This document shows, piece by piece, positions 7,148-13,514 of a stretch of 15,942 nucleotides of DNA. Both the position numbers and the translations under genes were made by a program. The notes beneath the pieces were generated by a model that worked only from the letters and a program-made list of their open reading frames with translations, had not been told where the DNA came from and searched no databases. The number at the start of each line of letters is the position of its first letter. Positions within the stretch are counted from its first letter, which is position 1. The stretch spans positions 1 to 15,942 of the forward strand of contig JAZNLL010000045.1 in NCBI GenBank assembly GCA_045579045.1, written 5' to 3'. Origin of the DNA: Avoscillospira sp045579045 (GTDB lineage: Bacteria > Bacillota > Clostridia > Oscillospirales > Oscillospiraceae).

Positions 7148-8695
7148 TTATTCCGGGTGTCCCCAAAGCTGCAGCAGCATTTGCTTTTCAGCCGCAGAAG
7201 CCGCCCTGTAGTCTTCCCACATATCTTTTGTCCATTTTTCTTTTCGTGCAGTATCTTTGACCTCCACAGTCATTCTCTGCTGTCCTCTGGCATTGAACGC
7301 GATCGCCAGGGAAAGTACGCAGTCATCGTGACAATTTGCCTCAGCTTCCGGCCGCAGCTGTCTTTCCTCGTTCATGGTAAAGGTCAGCATTTCCTCCAGG
7401 GTCTCCCGATCCTGAATAACCTCCACGCTCTCCCGGACGATACTTTGCAGATTGCCGAGGATCGCCGCTCTGGTCAGCTTGTTTGTCTGGAAGCCGTAGC
7501 TGTTAATAATATTGCCTGTAAACTCGTCCACCTTTTCCCGCACCCAGAACCGCCTGTATCCAAGCCGCTCCAGTTCTTTCTGCGGATAGGTGGAGAAGTT
7601 GGTCTCGATGGCAAGCAGTGCCTCGTTGTAGTACATGCCCAGGCAGTAGGTCAGATGGGCATAAGCACCTTCGTCCATGCCGTCCTCATAGGAGCTTCTT
7701 AGCTTTGCCACCTGCAAACCTGTAATGTTGTCCAGCACCTGATCCACAAATCTGTCAGATCCTTCGCCGGCAGTATCGCCGCCTATCACATAAGGCCGTC
7801 CCTGCTCCGGATGACGGTAGATCATCACGGGGCCTTCCTCGTCTTCCACCCACTTGATGTTCGAAATGCCAAGTCCGTCATAAGAGAACTCGAATGTACC
7901 GATAGAAACAGGCTGTATATTTCGTTCCAGCTGCCACTGTATCTTCTTTGCCGCAAAGAATGTCTTTCCGACAACGCCCCACATGCCCAGTGCATAGACC
8001 GTGTAGTAGTATGGATTGGTTTCTTTGAACTTCTCCAAAACCTTTCGGTTCTTTTCCGGCAGATACGGATTGTCCTTGTAGGTACTTTCATGTGTTCTGA
8101 CATCCTCGTCCGTCCGATCGAAGAACCGTTTTTTTAGCCAATGTGTGATCGAAACCGGGTTAAAGGTCACGATGATCTGCTGGTAGTAACTGGATTCATC
8201 TCTCAGTCGGATATCCAGCTGGTCAAAGTCGTTTTCCAAAACCTCAGTCGCTTCTTCGATCCAGATACCGGTGATGCGGCGGATAGATTTCAGCTTTTCA
8301 ACATCGTCCAGACCGGAAAACAGAATCTGGGAGCCGTTTTTGAACAGGATGTACATATCGCCGCTCTCGCCCTTCGGTATCTTCGCTACCTCATCCGGGT
8401 AAAGCTCCGTGACCTGCTCCTTCAGCTGTGCAAAGCAGCTTTGACGCAGGCTCTTGCCAACTTTTCGCACGACCAAAAAGCGATGACCTGGCTCCGATAC
8501 GCACCGTTCGATTACCTTCTGTCCGGCAAAAATACTCTTTCCAGATCCGCCGCCGCCTTTCAAAATCAGATGGCGGTGTTGGTCAAACAGCAGCGGCAAG
8601 AAGCACGGAACCGTTCTTGACTTGACCTTCTTCCACCAGATCGCCACTTCCACAGCAGCATCCAGTTTTTTGATGTCTGTTTCTCTGGTTATCAT
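7148..8695 (-). CDS. terL: Terminase large subunit (packaging ATPase/nuclease)
   Basis: A 515-residue protein. Its ATG overlaps the stop of the small terminase gene (ATGA). The ATPase domain shows a Walker A loop GGGGSGKS at about 47-54, a Walker B GIWIEEA at about 143-149 with the catalytic Glu, and a coupling motif TFNPVSITHW at about 177-186. The nuclease domain starts with GGDTAGEGSD near 305-314, where the Asp is a likely metal ligand, and ends with the HDD motif at about 456-458. A short helical tail follows. The family pumps DNA into the procapsid through the portal and cuts concatemers. All key residues are present and the length is typical of the Terminase_3/Terminase_6 type, so the enzyme should be functional. 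Confidence 0.95.
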   Translation of the reverse strand: MITRETDIKKLDAAVEVAIWWKKVKSRTVPCFLPLLFDQHRHLILKGGGGSGKSIFAGQKVIERCVSEPGHRFLVVRKVGKSLRQSCFAQLKEQVTELYPDEVAKIPKGESGDMYILFKNGSQILFSGLDDVEKLKSIRRITGIWIEEATEVLENDFDQLDIRLRDESSYYQQIIVTFNPVSITHWLKKRFFDRTDEDVRTHESTYKDNPYLPEKNRKVLEKFKETNPYYYTVYALGMWGVVGKTFFAAKKIQWQLERNIQPVSIGTFEFSYDGLGISNIKWVEDEEGPVMIYRHPEQGRPYVIGGDTAGEGSDRFVDQVLDNITGLQVAKLRSSYEDGMDEGAYAHLTYCLGMYYNEALLAIETNFSTYPQKELERLGYRRFWVREKVDEFTGNIINSYGFQTNKLTRAAILGNLQSIVRESVEVIQDRETLEEMLTFTMNEERQLRPEAEANCHDDCVLSLAIAFNARGQQRMTVEVKDTARKEKWTKDMWEDYRAASAAEKQMLLQLWGHPE

Positions 8696-9249
8696 TCCGG
8701 CACCTCAGCTCCGATCTCCCGAAGAATGGCAAGCCGTTCTTCCATAGTCAATCCGGCCGAGGCTGCGGCCTTTTTCGCGCCCGCTCCAAGCTCGATTTCT
8801 TTTTTCTCCATCCATCCGAAGTTATGCTGCAGATTGAACTTGGTCCCGTTGGCTGCGCTCTTGTCTTCCAGACGGGAGATCAGATAGGCTTCTACTCTGG
8901 CCTTTGCCAGCTTCGCTTCCTTCGCCAAGCTCAAATCTTCTTCGTCATTGGTGTACCGCCAGAATGTGGCAGCATCAATTCCCAGATAGAGGCATAGGCC
9001 CTGTATGCTCGGCGGCTCGATCCATCGAAGCTCCTTGGCCTCGTTTCCGTCGGCGGTGACGATTGGCACATGCTTGTATTTGATATGCCCAAAAGCATCC
9101 AACTGCGGATATCCGGCATCGTCCAGATCAGCCTTCTGCCTCATGACAGTCGTCTCATAGCTGATGGAATTGAAATACCCATTGCAGGCTTTCCGAAATC
9201 CGGCAGCTGTGTATTTCTTTGACCCCTTGGGTCTTCCGATCTTTGCCAT
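8692..9249 (-). CDS. terS: Terminase small subunit (P22 gp3-like packaging protein)
   Basis: A 185-residue protein starting at an ATG preceded by AAGGAGGTGA. The N-terminus MAKIGRPKGSKKYTAAGFRK is basic and typical of phage DNA-packaging proteins. At about residues 87-107, IEPPSIQGLCLYLGIDAATF is a helix-turn-helix-like segment seen in the P22 gp3 (GP3_package) family. The C-terminal half is helical (KEAKLAKARVEAYLISRLED) and ends in a charged tail (MEERLAILREIGAEVPE) that could contact the large subunit. It recognises the packaging start on phage DNA and regulates the large subunit. It overlaps terL by 4 bases, so the two subunits are probably made in a coupled way. Confidence 0.9.
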   Translation of the reverse strand: MAKIGRPKGSKKYTAAGFRKACNGYFNSISYETTVMRQKADLDDAGYPQLDAFGHIKYKHVPIVTADGNEAKELRWIEPPSIQGLCLYLGIDAATFWRYTNDEEDLSLAKEAKLAKARVEAYLISRLEDKSAANGTKFNLQHNFGWMEKKEIELGAGAKKAAASAGLTMEERLAILREIGAEVPE

Positions 9250-9284
9250 ACCGTCACCTCCTTTGCCTCAATCTTCCCATTCTC

Positions 9285-9314
9285 ACCCCCAAACTTAACC
9301 AACAATTTTCCAGC
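9285..9314 (-). promoter_or_regulatory. Recurring intergenic motif, copy B
   Basis: On the minus strand this reads GGAAAATTGTTGGTTAAG followed by TTTGGGGGT, 36 bases upstream of the small terminase start. It matches copy A (5156-5184) with three mismatches and one indel. Both copies stand at the head of virion gene groups, which suggests shared control of late genes, but the mechanism is unknown. Confidence 0.5.
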
Positions 9315-9342
9315 GGTTTTCTCTTTGATTGAATCTCGCCCA

Positions 9343-9364
9343 CGCCTGCGCCCCTGCGCCTGCG
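9343..9364. repeat. Three CCTGCG repeats upstream of terS
   Basis: CCTGCG occurs at 9345-9350, 9353-9358 and 9359-9364 in the 174-bp gene-free stretch between terS and the next upstream gene. Such short iterated words can be protein-binding sites. Their place beside terS makes a packaging-site role possible, but nothing in the sequence proves it. Apart from this repeat and the recurring motif I see nothing in the stretch. Confidence 0.35.
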
Positions 9365-9423
9365 TTTCGGCTTGCAAAAATTCTTTTTCAAAAAACAGCG
9401 AATATAGGCGGAGCAACATTGCG

Positions 9424-9729
9424 TCACTCCGCTTTTTTGTTCTGTTCTCTCTTGGTTTGAACGCTCCATCGTTCAAAAAATTTCTTTCTCAAACGGTAAA
9501 GCACTTCATCGGAGATGTGATATTCCTGTTCCAGCCAGGGCATTGTCACATTCTCTCTCGTTAGCATTGCAAACAGCGCCTTTTCGTGATATCCTCCGCA
9601 CTCCTTGCACAGCTTTTTGATCTTCTGTTTGACCTCTTTCGGCTGTTTGTCGTAATTGACGCAGGTGAACCAAATCAACCCCTGCTCTCTGTACGGCAGA
9701 TTAATTCCACGCAGCTTTCGAAAATTCAT
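9424..9729 (-). CDS. Hypothetical small phage protein, HTH-like C-terminal half
   Basis: A 101-residue protein. I chose ATG 9729 because GGAAGGAGG stands 8 bases before it; upstream starts at 9783 and 9765 have poorer spacing. The gene overlaps the end of the HUH replication gene by 29 bases. The N-terminal half contains INLPYREQGLIWFTCVNYDK and a CKECGG pair. The C-terminal half (YHEKALFAMLTRENVT, then LEQEYHISDEVLYRLRKKFF) reads like a helix-turn-helix, and the tail is basic. I do not recognise the family. Its place just before terS and its DNA-binding appearance are compatible with a regulator of late genes, or with a packaging accessory protein. Both are inference. Confidence 0.7.
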   Translation of the reverse strand: MNFRKLRGINLPYREQGLIWFTCVNYDKQPKEVKQKIKKLCKECGGYHEKALFAMLTRENVTMPWLEQEYHISDEVLYRLRKKFFERWSVQTKREQNKKAE

Positions 9730-10552
9730 ACCCAGAGCCTCCTTCCGAATGTTCAAAACGGACATCGGCCTCCCCACAGGCACTTCCTTCCGATCCTTCT
9801 TTGTAGCCTCCTCTCTTTGCCGCTCTCGGCTTCCGCTTGTATCTCACATACTGGCTGGTCACGCCTTCCCGGTAAGGAGTTCTGTCAAGAACTCTCGCAC
9901 CGGGCTGCACGCGGATCTCCGTCTCCGGGATCTCCTCCAGCACCTGTTCTTCCACTTTCGGCTTCACCATGTTCCGGGAGCTGGAATATTTCTTCTTTCC
10001 CTCCCGATGTCTGACCTGCCCCAGCAGATATGCCGCCAAGGGCGTATAGTCATCCTGTCTGTAAAGCTGCTCTGTATGTACCAGTCCAAAATCCCATGCA
10101 CCGATCAAAGCAAACTCGGCTTCCTTGGTCAGCACCACATGGTGATGGACCCGGACAACCTCACCGGTCTCCCCGTCCATGTCGGAAGTGACCGCAAAGG
10201 TCTTCATGACACATCCGGCCTTCTTGGATTCTTTTCTGGCCTTATCGATGCGCTTCGAGAGCAGATCCTTGGCCTTCTCCAAAACGGAATCCGGATCCAG
10301 TCCTGTGAATTCTCTCTCCCATACCTCGTCCGAGTAGGTCAGTGTCAGGAGCACATCCGCCGGGGTGTAGTTGCAGTTTAAGATTCTGGCAGCCATTCGA
10401 ACAGCCTGTCTTGCGTTTTCGTCTCTCTTGTCCTCCTGGGTCTTCGCACTGTGCCATTTCCGACCGCCGATCTGTTTGTCTCCAACGACAAACTGAGTGA
10501 CTTCTACCACACCGTTGGTGCAGATGTATTTCCTTCTCATGGTTTTTGCCAC
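9701..10552 (-). CDS. HUH-type rolling-circle replication-like protein
   Basis: A 283-residue protein from a GTG start with GGGAGG upstream; an ATG five codons inside is an alternative. Three elements of the HUH endonuclease fold are visible. Motif 1 is LTLTYSD at about 69-75, motif 2 is VRVHHHVVL with the metal-binding His cluster at 136-138, and motif 3 is YTPLAAYLLGQ with a candidate catalytic Tyr at 175. KKYSSSRNMVKPK follows, as in the ORF2/gene-II-type family of inovirus and related Rep proteins. These enzymes nick DNA at an origin, stay covalently bound through Tyr and start strand-displacement replication. The C-terminal 50 residues are basic and low in complexity. The gene has its own candidate promoter. 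Whether it replicates this phage or does another nicking task is open. Confidence 0.8.
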   Translation of the reverse strand: MAKTMRRKYICTNGVVEVTQFVVGDKQIGGRKWHSAKTQEDKRDENARQAVRMAARILNCNYTPADVLLTLTYSDEVWEREFTGLDPDSVLEKAKDLLSKRIDKARKESKKAGCVMKTFAVTSDMDGETGEVVRVHHHVVLTKEAEFALIGAWDFGLVHTEQLYRQDDYTPLAAYLLGQVRHREGKKKYSSSRNMVKPKVEEQVLEEIPETEIRVQPGARVLDRTPYREGVTSQYVRYKRKPRAAKRGGYKEGSEGSACGEADVRFEHSEGGSGYEFSKAAWN

Positions 10553-10576
10553 CTTTCTTCCCTCCCGTCGGAAATG

Positions 10577-10586
10577 TTAGGCCTAA
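10577..10586. repeat. Perfect 10-bp palindrome in the rep leader
   Basis: TTAGGCCTAA lies between the candidate promoter and the start of the HUH gene, 25 bases before the GTG. It could be a repressor operator or a small part of an origin; no partner copy was seen. Confidence 0.3.
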
Positions 10587-10603
10587 AAGAACCTATCCCA
10601 GAA

Positions 10604-10621
10604 ACGCGCGCACGCACGCGT
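10604..10621. repeat. Alternating purine-pyrimidine GC run
   Basis: The run ACGCGCGCACGCACGCGT alternates purine and pyrimidine over 18 bases, right next to the -10 box of the candidate promoter. Such runs can form Z-DNA under supercoiling. It is also nearly palindromic. Confidence 0.45.
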
Positions 10622-10650
10622 TTTATATATGTATAAAGCACTTATCACAA
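10622..10650 (-). promoter_or_regulatory. Candidate sigma-70 promoter for the HUH replication gene
   Basis: On the minus strand, TTGTGA (10645-10650) and TATAAA (10622-10627) are separated by exactly 17 bases. They match the consensus boxes at 4 and 5 of 6 positions. The start point would lie near 10615, about 60 bases before the GTG of the replication gene. It is the best promoter I see in the window, and it sits in the largest gene-free spacer of the upstream half. Confidence 0.55.
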
Positions 10651-10667
10651 CGCCGGCTTCCCCGGCG
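10651..10667 (-). promoter_or_regulatory. Short GC hairpin upstream of the rep promoter
   Basis: A 6-bp stem (CGCCGG with CCGGCG) and a 5-base loop abut the -35 box. On the minus strand it is followed by TTGTG, so it lacks a proper T run. It may be a weak terminator for the upstream genes or an operator. Confidence 0.35.
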
Positions 10668-10696
10668 CTCTGATCTGCACTTCATTCTTTCCTGCA

Positions 10697-10715
10697 GGGC
10701 GGTCAATGACCGCCC
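10697..10715 (-). promoter_or_regulatory. Perfect inverted repeat after the DUF4406-like gene
   Basis: GGGCGGTCA and TGACCGCCC face each other around a single central base, starting 7 bases after the stop codon. No T run follows on the minus strand, so it is not a standard terminator. A dyad this perfect with almost no loop looks more like a protein-binding site. Confidence 0.4.
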
Positions 10716-10722
10716 ATATTTG

Positions 10723-11040
10723 CTATTCCGTATAGTCCTCAATGACCAGTTCGATCCCATATTCGATGGCGCATGTATTCTCAATGCAGCATCCTCTGGC
10801 TTCTTCCCAGCCTTTTGCAAAGTAGACCACATCCGCTTGGGCCATGAGGGAAATGGATTTTCCCAACCAATAAAGCGGATAGTTTCTACCATCTACATGC
10901 TCTTCACGAAAGAACGAATTGATAACCTCAACCTTTTCTCCCAGTTCCCGCTCCGCAGATGCAATGGCCTTTTCCCTGACGGCAAGTATCTCCTCATCCG
11001 TCTTCCCTCTCATAGGCTGAGAAATAAATAGTTTTTTCAT
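10723..11040 (-). CDS. DUF4406-like (nucleoside deoxyribosyltransferase-fold) protein
   Basis: A 105-residue protein whose ATG overlaps the stop of the upstream gene (ATGA), with AAGGAG before it. The sequence starts KKLFISQPMRGKTDEEI, has LYWLGKSISLMAQADVVYFA in the middle and ARGCCIENTCAIEYGIELV near the end. These are the conserved blocks of the DUF4406 family, a small Rossmann-like fold related to nucleoside 2-deoxyribosyltransferases and common in phages. The SQPMRG loop and the AIEYGI segment would line the nucleotide site. The family's reaction in phages is not settled; a role in nucleotide metabolism or in sensing nucleotides is inferred. Length and motifs are normal. Confidence 0.85.
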   Translation of the reverse strand: MKKLFISQPMRGKTDEEILAVREKAIASAERELGEKVEVINSFFREEHVDGRNYPLYWLGKSISLMAQADVVYFAKGWEEARGCCIENTCAIEYGIELVIEDYTE

Positions 11041-11414
11041 AATTCTTCTCCTTTATTGTCAGTTGAAACAGAATCTGCTTCTTTATTCAGTTCCATCTTC
11101 GCACCACAGGTGGGGCAGTAGTTTGGCAGCATTTCCGGGTCATCCGTACCATCGTCAATACAATGGTTACACTCGGAGCAATACCAAACATCATAGACCA
11201 GTTCACCATCTGCATACCCGTCACCTTCTCCAATCCACCGCCCCTTGGGTCTGAGGCTTTCGGGGGAGATGGTGAACATTTCGTCTATCAATTCAACATC
11301 TGTTTCGGCGCCATGGTGGAGACCCATGGAATATTCGTCATGCACATCTCTTTTTAGCCAGTCAATTCGCAGATCAAATCTATCTTTCAGGGCATCCGCA
11401 TCAATCAGCCGCAT
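11037..11414 (-). CDS. Zinc-ribbon phage protein with RLIDADAL N-terminus
   Basis: A 125-residue protein. The ATG at 11414 has AGGAGG overlapping the stop of the upstream gene, which indicates coupling. It begins with RLIDADAL, a conserved N-terminal block of a small-protein family very common in Firmicutes phages. Cysteines at CSECNHC and, about 20 residues later, CPTCGAK form a probable zinc ribbon near residues 83-110. The short tail is Glu/Lys-rich. Function is unknown for the family; a nucleic-acid- or protein-binding role is likely from the ribbon. It belongs to the same tight transcription unit as its neighbours. Confidence 0.75.
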   Translation of the reverse strand: MRLIDADALKDRFDLRIDWLKRDVHDEYSMGLHHGAETDVELIDEMFTISPESLRPKGRWIGEGDGYADGELVYDVWYCSECNHCIDDGTDDPEMLPNYCPTCGAKMELNKEADSVSTDNKGEEL

Positions 11415-11425
11415 TTTCTATCCTC

Positions 11426-11641
11426 CTAAAACTCATAGTGGTCAAACAACCATCGAAGCGACTTGACCAGATCATCTTTGGTAATGCTGTTGTGCGTTTC
11501 CATTTCGGCAATCATCTCTATTGCCAATACTTTTGATTGCAGGGCAATGCTGTCGTCGTCAAGACGATACTTCACAATCTCCCACGCATCCCGGATGGAT
11601 ATGTTGTATGTCGGAAACCTTACGACCTTTCCATCAGCCAT
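11426..11641 (-). CDS. Small hypothetical protein (71 residues)
   Basis: I place the start at ATG 11641 because GGAGGG lies 6 bases upstream; a longer frame to 11701 has no such site. The start lies inside the last codons of the upstream zinc-protein gene (8-base overlap). The product starts MADGKVVRFPTYNISIRDAW and goes on with helical, acidic sequence (VKYRLDDDSIALQSKVLAIE, then MIAEMETHNSITKDDLVKSL). It looks like a soluble all-helical protein. I do not recognise it and see no catalytic motif. Coupling on both sides supports that it is translated. Confidence 0.65.
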   Translation of the reverse strand: MADGKVVRFPTYNISIRDAWEIVKYRLDDDSIALQSKVLAIEMIAEMETHNSITKDDLVKSLRWLFDHYEF

Positions 11642-11891
11642 TGTTTTCCCTCCGTTCTCCGTAGGAACAGAAATCGTCATCCTCGCAAAAGTAACCACCA
11701 TTGCTCGGTCGTTTCACACAATAATGACCGCTTACATAGTCCTCGTCATTTCTGCGATGCTTGCAATCCTTACACCGCACCACAGGAACGGCATATCCGT
11801 TCAGCCGCTTCAGACTTTTGTAGCACACAGGGCAAAGCTCATTTTTGACATAGCTGGCCATGCTAAATCCACACACTTTACAGTTAGCCAT
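11634..11891 (-). CDS. Cysteine-rich zinc-ribbon protein downstream of the RT
   Basis: An 85-residue protein that starts 15 bases after the RT stop with AAGGAG 9 bases upstream. It has CKVCGF and CPVC pairs near the N-terminus, then RCKDCKH, a HYC and FCEDDDFCSYGERRE near the C-terminus. That amounts to two probable zinc sites. The last block (RCxxC ... FCSYGxRxE) is shared with the protein at 14691-14954, on the other side of the DGR. Families of this kind are small phage zinc-binding proteins of unknown role. The position directly behind the RT may be chance or may tie it to the DGR. Confidence 0.7.
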   Translation of the reverse strand: MANCKVCGFSMASYVKNELCPVCYKSLKRLNGYAVPVVRCKDCKHRRNDEDYVSGHYCVKRPSNGGYFCEDDDFCSYGERRENNG

Positions 11892-11906
11892 TGTCAGTCA
11901 CTCCTT

Positions 11907-12941
11907 CTATCTCTCTTTTTTCAAAACAGTGTCCATCCTTTCATCCATCTTCTTCCCCAGCCCACAGCAATCTCCATGAGAGATATGGTTCTTCCATGCG
12001 CCGTAGGATGTCTGAAACTTCTCCTCCGGCAGCTTTCCCTCTGCCACCAGTTTTGCCATCTTAACAAACTTCCGCTGAGCATTTCGCTTGTTCTGGTTCT
12101 TCAGCCTCCGCACAGCATGGCCGTCCTTTGCAACATAAGTGTGAAAGCCCAGATAGCTGACACCATTCTTAAACGGAAATACTTGCGTCTTACCGTTCAA
12201 TTCGAGATCTAAAGTCTCTAAATAGGCCTTAATGACCTCCAGACAATGCTTTAAATATTCTTTGCTCGGATGGATCAGATAAAAGTCATCCATATACCGC
12301 CCGTAGTATTCAATACCCAGCTCGTGCTTGATGAGCTTGTCCATACCGTCCAGATACAGCAGCGCAAAGCCTTGGTTGATCTGATTGCCAAGCGGAATCC
12401 CTTTCCCTTCTGTACTGTCCACAAACAGATCGCACAGCCAGCAAACATCCGCATCATATCCAAAGTGATAATGGATAATATCCTTCAGCTGCGGATGGGA
12501 AATGTTATAAAAGAACTTTCTGATATCACATTTCAGTATGTAGCCGTCCTGCCCATACTTCCTGTAAAACTGCCCCATCTGCAGGCTCAGCCGGTCAAGG
12601 CCGAACAGTGTGCCTTTGCCCTTCTGGGCGGCACAGTTATCCAGCAAAAAGATCCGCTGCAGTCTTGGCATAATCACATTGTCACACAGGCTGTGCTGCA
12701 CGACTTTATCCTTAAATGATGTGGTCTGGATGATCCGCTCCTTCGGCTCGTAGACCTTAAACTCGGTATATTCCGATACCCGATAGGTCTTGTTCTTAAG
12801 CTGGTCGATCAGATTGTTTACTCCGTCCAATGCCGTAGCAGCGAACTTCACGGAGCTTTTCTTATATCCCTTTCCGCATCGTGCCTTACGAAATGCCCGG
12901 TACATATTGCGGAAGTCTACCACTTTTTCAAAGTCTGTCAT
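11907..12941 (-). CDS. DGR reverse transcriptase
   Basis: A 344-residue enzyme. Start ATG 12941 is chosen because AGAAAGG lies 9 bases upstream and homologous-looking sequence begins there; a longer frame to 13094 would run into the TR. Visible motifs are the fingers segment KERIIQTTSFKDKVVQHSL (68-85), GKGTLFGLDRL (108-118), motif A ILKCDIRKFFYNI with catalytic Asp 139, motif 4 PLGNQINQG (183-191), the YMDD box (216-219) and VSYLGFHTYV (261-270). Length, TR just upstream and an Avd-like partner all fit the DGR class, not a retron or group II intron RT. It copies TR RNA with errors opposite adenines, and the cDNA replaces the VRs. Motif 4 has NQ where DGR enzymes usually have SQ. All catalytic residues are intact. 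Confidence 0.92.
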   Translation of the reverse strand: MTDFEKVVDFRNMYRAFRKARCGKGYKKSSVKFAATALDGVNNLIDQLKNKTYRVSEYTEFKVYEPKERIIQTTSFKDKVVQHSLCDNVIMPRLQRIFLLDNCAAQKGKGTLFGLDRLSLQMGQFYRKYGQDGYILKCDIRKFFYNISHPQLKDIIHYHFGYDADVCWLCDLFVDSTEGKGIPLGNQINQGFALLYLDGMDKLIKHELGIEYYGRYMDDFYLIHPSKEYLKHCLEVIKAYLETLDLELNGKTQVFPFKNGVSYLGFHTYVAKDGHAVRRLKNQNKRNAQRKFVKMAKLVAEGKLPEEKFQTSYGAWKNHISHGDCCGLGKKMDERMDTVLKKER

Positions 12942-13046
12942 GCAGCACAGCCTTTCTCTGTTTATCCTTTCGGAAGGGTCGTGGGTTCTTTTGATGTGGG
13001 TGCTCTGATTTCGGCGATTGCCTACTCTGTCCGGCTTTCCACCAAT
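12942..13046 (-). ncRNA. DGR spacer RNA between TR and RT
   Basis: In studied DGRs the TR and the following spacer form one structured RNA needed for cDNA priming. Here the spacer is about 105 bases, contains the RT ribosome site and has no convincing gene. That the spacer is functional RNA is inferred from the Bordetella phage system. Confidence 0.5.
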
Positions 13047-13113
13047 ACGGGCGCACGCCGTTGTTGTCATTGTTGTAGTTGTTGTTGTTGACATAGCCGG
13101 ACGGCGAAACGCA
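13047..13113 (-). repeat. DGR template repeat (TR)
   Basis: A 67-bp segment between the Avd-like gene and the RT. On the minus strand it has the left flank TGCGTTTCGCCGTCCGGC, an adenine-rich core (AAC repeated four times, TAC, AAC, AAT, GAC, AAC, AAC) and the GC-rich right flank GGCGTGCGCCCGT. Both flanks occur in VR1 and VR2. AAC-type codons are the classic design of a TR because adenine changes then yield many amino acids. In the target reading frame it would encode CVSPSGYVNNNN and so on, matching the VR frames. It is intergenic and not translated in a supported gene. Confidence 0.88.
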
Positions 13114-13143
13114 AAGAAAGATACAACTCACGGCCCGGGTATC

Positions 13144-13512
13144 TTACTGCCGTTCTCTGGTTCTCCATGCGATGGACATATACTTCACATCAGATACCAT
13201 CTTCGACCAGTAGGCGACAGAATTATCTGCCAGCAGTTCCAGATTCATAGACAGCTCTATGTAGAAAAGCAGCTCATCGCAAATGGTGATTGCCTTGGTG
13301 ATCGTTTCGCACCGGTCCCACTTCCGAGTGACATTGTTGATGCGGTTTGCCTCTAGCAGGGTTTCATACAGATCCAAGCTCTTCAGCTGGATCCGATCCA
13401 CCAGAGAATGACGATACTTCTTAGGGTAACGGTTACAGTTGGAAGTCAGTCTGAAGGAATGAACGGCAAGCTCTTTTGCCTTGACAATCACCTTCAGTTC
13501 ATTATCGGACAT
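13144..13512 (-). CDS. avd: Avd-like DGR accessory protein (four-helix bundle)
   Basis: A 122-residue, all-helical, basic protein. Its GAGGAG ribosome site lies in the last codons of the upstream VR protein gene, and its ATG is two bases past that stop. The segment KAKELAVHSFRLTSNCNRYP, followed by KKYRHSLVDRIQ, is typical of the Avd / four-helix-bundle family; helices continue through ATKAITICDELLFYIELSMN-like sequence to the end. In the Bordetella phage DGR, Avd forms a pentamer barrel, binds the RT and the TR RNA and is required for cDNA synthesis. Size, position between target and TR, and composition all agree. The exact residues that bind RNA cannot be read off, but basic residues are frequent. 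Confidence 0.87.
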   Translation of the reverse strand: MSDNELKVIVKAKELAVHSFRLTSNCNRYPKKYRHSLVDRIQLKSLDLYETLLEANRINNVTRKWDRCETITKAITICDELLFYIELSMNLELLADNSVAYWSKMVSDVKYMSIAWRTRERQ

Positions 13513-13514
13513 GG

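Noticed and set aside
9141..9476. Open frames on the minus strand in the spacer upstream of terS
   Set aside because: They overlap terS in another frame and lack a good ribosome site. The AGKLLVKFGG peptide similarity to the region near 5170 is better explained by the repeated DNA motif.
10623..10685. Possible 20-codon leader peptide before the HUH gene
   Set aside because: It has a weak ribosome site and overlaps the candidate promoter; there is no attenuator-like structure after it.
12942..13094. N-terminal extension of the RT reading frame into the TR (start at 13094)
   Set aside because: The added peptide is a Thr-rich translation of the AAC repeats with no ribosome site. The internal ATG at 12941 has a good one, and RT-like sequence begins there.
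11907..13113. Retron or group II intron as an alternative for the RT
   Set aside because: There is no msr/msd-like inverted-repeat structure or effector gene, no intron domain V, and no maturase or HNH domain. TR/VR pairs and an Avd-like gene point to a DGR.
12928..13131. Open frame across the TR encoding a CVSPSG...GVRP peptide
   Set aside because: It lacks the rest of a target protein and overlaps the RT start. It reflects the TR's origin as a copy of a target gene end, not a translated gene.
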